The position numbers and the translations under genes were made by a program. Below, in pieces: positions 6,073-7,972 of a DNA stretch of 7,972 nucleotides. The stretch spans positions 1 through 7,972 of the forward strand of contig WFQT01000154.1 of NCBI GenBank assembly GCA_015486895.1. Reading direction: 5' to 3'. Numbering within the stretch: position 1 is the stretch's first letter; every line of letters begins with the position of its first letter. The notes below the pieces were generated by a model. That model saw only the letters and a list, made by a program, of their open reading frames with translations. It did no database searches and was not told where the DNA came from. Origin of the DNA: Anaerolineae bacterium. GTDB taxonomy: Bacteria > Chloroflexota > Anaerolineae > JAADDB01.

Positions 6073-6132
6073 GTAGGGGCAGGTCTTGTACCTGCCCAGG
6101 TGGGCGACCACGAGAGTTCGCCCCTACTTTTT
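6073..6132 (+). terminator. Double-hairpin intergenic repeat ending in five Ts
   Basis: Outer arms GTAGGGGC (6073-6080) and GCCCCTAC (6120-6127) are perfect inverted repeats. Inside them are two hairpins: GGGCAGGT (6077-6084) with ACCTGCCC (6090-6097), and GGGCGA (6102-6107) with TCGCCC (6118-6123). The outer and inner stems compete for some bases. TTTTT follows at 6128-6132, so on the plus strand it can act as an intrinsic terminator. The form resembles GTAGGGGC-bounded repeats that I associate with Chloroflexota intergenic DNA; it may be a dispersed element reused as a terminator. Confidence 0.6.
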
Positions 6133-6198
6133 GAACCGATACGTAGGGATAGGGCCGTGATGACTCTCATGTTGCCCTACAATGTGGTGAAGTGCCGG

Positions 6199-6657
6199 CT
6201 ACAGTTCCCTTCCTTCTAACCTGGCGACTCGGGCCCGAAGATCATCGGAAACAGGGATGGTGTGTTTTCCATCCTCATCAACGGTGACTTGAACGCTCTC
6301 TGCCGTGGCAACCAGCTCGCCACTTTCACTTTCCCTAATTTCATAGGCGAAAGTGAAGCTCTTATTGCCGAATCGTTTTACCTTGATGCCTACCCAGATC
6401 TGTTCTCCCAAAAAGAGGGGCCGGTGATAGTCAATGCAGATATTAGCGACGACAAAGCCAAAGGAGAGATTCTGTCTTTCCTGATGGAGCCGTTGGTAGT
6501 AGGCGACGCGGGCAACTTCCAGATAGGAGAGATAAACAGCATTGTTGACATGCCCCAGCGTATCTAAGTCCCGGTAGCGGACATCAATGGGCACGACGAC
6601 ACAGAATTCGTCAGCCAGCGTTGCCCGGCCAGCGATTTCTCTTTTGCCGCTAATCAT
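6199..6657 (-). CDS. Acyl-CoA thioesterase, 4HBT / YbgC hotdog family
   Basis: This probable cytoplasmic enzyme hydrolyses an acyl-CoA (or acyl-ACP) thioester to free acid. The 152-residue product fits the single hotdog fold. The N-terminal active-site pattern RYRDLDTLGHVNNAVYL runs 27-43: Asp32 corresponds to the catalytic Asp17 of 4-hydroxybenzoyl-CoA thioesterase, and Gly35-His36 and Asn38-Asn39 start the central helix. IDYHRPLFLGE (75-85) and the strand pattern to about 127 complete the fold. The frame is open upstream to 6747, but the ATG at 6657 overlaps the stop of the preceding gene as ATGA, with GAGGG nine bases before it; the longer version would overlap that gene by 90 bases more. 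It is the third gene of the sigma-factor operon. The chain-length preference cannot be read from the sequence. Confidence 0.9.
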   Translation of the reverse strand: MISGKREIAGRATLADEFCVVVPIDVRYRDLDTLGHVNNAVYLSYLEVARVAYYQRLHQERQNLSFGFVVANICIDYHRPLFLGEQIWVGIKVKRFGNKSFTFAYEIRESESGELVATAESVQVTVDEDGKHTIPVSDDLRARVARLEGREL

Positions 6658-7025
6658 GAAGCCACGCCCTCTGAGGAGTGACGCCAGATCAAGAAGTATG
6701 CCAGGCTGCCGGCAACGGAGGCGAGAGAAGCGATCATTGCGCCCCAAAGCCAGTACCGGTACCTATGAGGACGTTGCAGAGCCGGGACATGCTGTCGCTC
6801 TACTTGCTGTCTACCTACTTTAAGTAGGTCTTTCTTTAGCCGTAGCTGGAACCTGGGATCGATTTGCCGGTGGGTCAAATGCTGGCTTAACAAACGATTC
6901 AGTGCGAAAAGCGCCTGCAGGTCGTTATTATTACCCAAGTGCTGTTCGATGAACCATGCTTGTTTTTTATTGCTGCGTAATAATGCCGTGGCGTGCTGGT
7001 CAGCGTAGAATTCATCCTGTCTCAT
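6654..7025 (-). CDS. Small single-pass membrane protein, putative anti-sigma factor
   Basis: The 123-residue product has a soluble N-terminal part of about 88 residues, a basic stretch (RPHRYR, 85-90), one hydrophobic helix (91-114) and a nine-residue tail. The charge pattern predicts the N-terminus inside. A helix-rich segment DLQALFALNRLL (35-46), followed by DPRFQLRLKKDLL (56-68), resembles the L-A-L ... P-x-F-x-x-x-L-R-x-x-L layout that I associate with non-zinc anti-sigma-like proteins encoded beside ECF sigma genes. There is no cysteine at all, so it is not a zinc-binding anti-sigma factor. The short outer tail leaves no room for a sensor domain. The ATG at 7025 has GAGGG five bases upstream; an alternative ATG at 7037 adds four residues but has a weaker site. 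The gene follows the sigma gene by 71 bases, and its stop overlaps the thioesterase start. The membrane protein is clear; the anti-sigma role is inferred from position and shape. Confidence 0.65.
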   Translation of the reverse strand: MRQDEFYADQHATALLRSNKKQAWFIEQHLGNNNDLQALFALNRLLSQHLTHRQIDPRFQLRLKKDLLKVGRQQVERQHVPALQRPHRYRYWLWGAMIASLASVAGSLAYFLIWRHSSEGVAS

Positions 7026-7096
7026 GGCTACCCTCATTCATGACTGCTCAACAAGTGCGGTTGTGACGCTTATTGCTTCCTGTATACATCTCGGCC

Positions 7097-7744
7097 TCAT
7101 TTCAACGTCAATCCGCGAGCTTTCAATTCCCGGCGTAGTGAAACCAGCGTGCGATGATATAATGACTTCACTGCACCCTCGGTGCGCCCCATAATCCGAC
7201 TGATCTCAGCATTGGACAGATTTTCCACATATTTCAAGAAGATTAACTGCTGTCGGTCATCAGGTAGAGCAGCGATAACTTCCATTAAGATTGAAACCGA
7301 CTCTTGCCGCTCCACCTCCGCTTGCGGTGTTGGCTGCTTCGACCGGTGGTAATTTCCAAACAGATCAGTCAGCGGCGCTAATTTCCACTTTTTCTGATCT
7401 CGATGCCAGTTGGCGACAAGGTTATGGGCAATACGGTACAGCCAGGAAACAAAAGGGGCTCCCCGGTACACATATTTCCCGATATTATTTAAGGCATTAT
7501 AAAAAGTGCGAGCTGTGAGATCCTCTGCCGCATGGCGATCGCCGGTATGATAGAAAATATAGTTAAATATGGCGTCCACGTGCCTCTCGTAAAGAACGCC
7601 AAATGCCTCCGGGTCTACCTTGGCACGCTCGACCAACTTCGCCTCGGGAAGTTCGGCCAGGCTTGGTTCTTCATTTCCTTGCCCCGCACCTATTATAACA
7701 CGATGCCAGCCGCTTGGTTGTGCCATTGGTTTCGAGATTGTCAT
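7097..7744 (-). CDS. RNA polymerase sigma factor, sigma-70 family, ECF type
   Basis: This protein would direct RNA polymerase to a special promoter set. The 215-residue product has only regions 2 and 4. Region 2 (about 42-115) includes DPEAFGVLYERHV (44-56), AAEDLTARTFYNAL (72-85) and FVSWLYRIAHNLVANWHRD (98-116). Region 4 (about 151-205) includes LPDDRQQLIFLKYVENLS (160-177) and the recognition helix-turn-helix NAEISRIMGRTEGAVKSLYHRTL (178-200). A 30-residue N-terminal extension precedes the fold. The frame is open to a TTG at 7789. I chose the ATG at 7744 because AGGA lies ten bases upstream; the ATGs at 7771 and 7786 have nothing similar. It leads an operon with a putative membrane anti-sigma protein and a thioesterase. 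ECF sigmas often control their own operon, but no promoter of that kind could be recognised. Confidence 0.9.
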   Translation of the reverse strand: MTISKPMAQPSGWHRVIIGAGQGNEEPSLAELPEAKLVERAKVDPEAFGVLYERHVDAIFNYIFYHTGDRHAAEDLTARTFYNALNNIGKYVYRGAPFVSWLYRIAHNLVANWHRDQKKWKLAPLTDLFGNYHRSKQPTPQAEVERQESVSILMEVIAALPDDRQQLIFLKYVENLSNAEISRIMGRTEGAVKSLYHRTLVSLRRELKARGLTLK

Positions 7745-7972
7745 AATTCTGATTTCCTGTTGGAACGTCATCCGGGGTGATGACATCAATGGCGACGGAT
7801 ATCAGGCGCTCATTCGCTAACACCAACAAAAAATGCCAATATCGGCGAACTTTACTCTCTGGGCTTTCTTCCCCAGGCCCAATCGTGACATTCTGCCGCT
7901 GGAGCTTTACTTGTACCTGACTGGATTCTGATGAAAATGACGTTTTAGGCTCGACCTAATTATCTTTACCAC
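7745..7972. other. Upstream region of the sigma-factor gene, no supported gene
   Basis: This presumably holds the operon promoter. On the minus strand, TTGGTG followed after 16 bases by TGATAT (around 7806-7833) is a weak candidate. A minus-strand frame without an ATG stays open from 7955 to 7671 into the sigma gene; it is discussed as a finding and is not called as a gene. Confidence 0.4.

Larger units (their letters stand above)
5940..6198. other. Structured convergent gap between the dehydrogenase and thioesterase genes
   Basis: The 259 bases contain no gene but at least four stem-loops: 5954-5962 with 5969-5977 (nine pairs, one a G-U), 5991-5997 with 6010-6016 (seven perfect pairs), the double-hairpin repeat at 6073-6132, and 6150-6155 with 6174-6179. 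GGGGTAGGG occurs at 6041-6049 and 6070-6078, and a related GTAGGG near 6143. The first hairpin could be a weak terminator for the dehydrogenase, although no T-tract follows it. Confidence 0.55.

Overview
This window reads as ordinary bacterial chromosome of moderate base composition. It holds nine recognisable protein genes, one of them cut by the left edge, plus several structured intergenic stretches. I see no phage, transposase, CRISPR array, tRNA or rRNA. The combination of an FMN-dependent type 2 isopentenyl-diphosphate isomerase, a DegV-family lipid-binding protein, a stand-alone acyl carrier protein, 3-hydroxyacyl-CoA metabolism, and hairpin repeats with GTAGGGGC / GCCCCTAC ends is what I would expect from a Chloroflexota (Anaerolineae-like) genome. 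That placement is an inference from gene style, not a proof.

Layout from left to right. On the minus strand, a type 2 IPP isomerase gene (466-1527) is followed after 35 bases by the start of a DegV-family gene (430 to beyond position 1). They share a promoter near 1639-1668. Divergently, a consensus sigma-70-type promoter (1708-1736) drives a small acyl carrier protein gene (1790-2035). A long non-coding stretch (2036-2677) carries a palindromic copy of a dispersed repeat and a perfect 16-bp hairpin. A minus-strand low-molecular-weight protein phosphatase gene follows (2678-3154). Beyond its 5' end lies a second, tandem copy of the same repeat family.

On the plus strand, an AAG-type alkylbase DNA glycosylase (3613-4224) is followed after 3 bases by a DUF3307 membrane protein (4228-4962), then a 3-hydroxybutyryl-CoA dehydrogenase (5085-5939). 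The 259-base convergent gap after it holds at least four hairpins, including a two-hairpin repeat ending in five Ts and a promoter-like sequence. This gap could encode a small structured RNA.

The right part is a minus-strand operon: an ECF-type sigma factor (7097-7744), a small single-pass membrane protein with the look of a non-zinc-binding anti-sigma factor (6654-7025), and a hotdog-fold acyl-CoA thioesterase (6199-6657) whose ATG overlaps the previous stop as ATGA.

Lipid and acyl-thioester themes recur: isoprenoid isomerase, DegV, ACP, hydroxyacyl-CoA dehydrogenase and thioesterase. However, they lie in at least four transcription units, so joint regulation is not shown by the sequence. 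The most interesting points are the sigma / putative anti-sigma / thioesterase operon, the structured gap downstream of the dehydrogenase, and the repeats on either side of the phosphatase gene. I found no convincing new biological system here.
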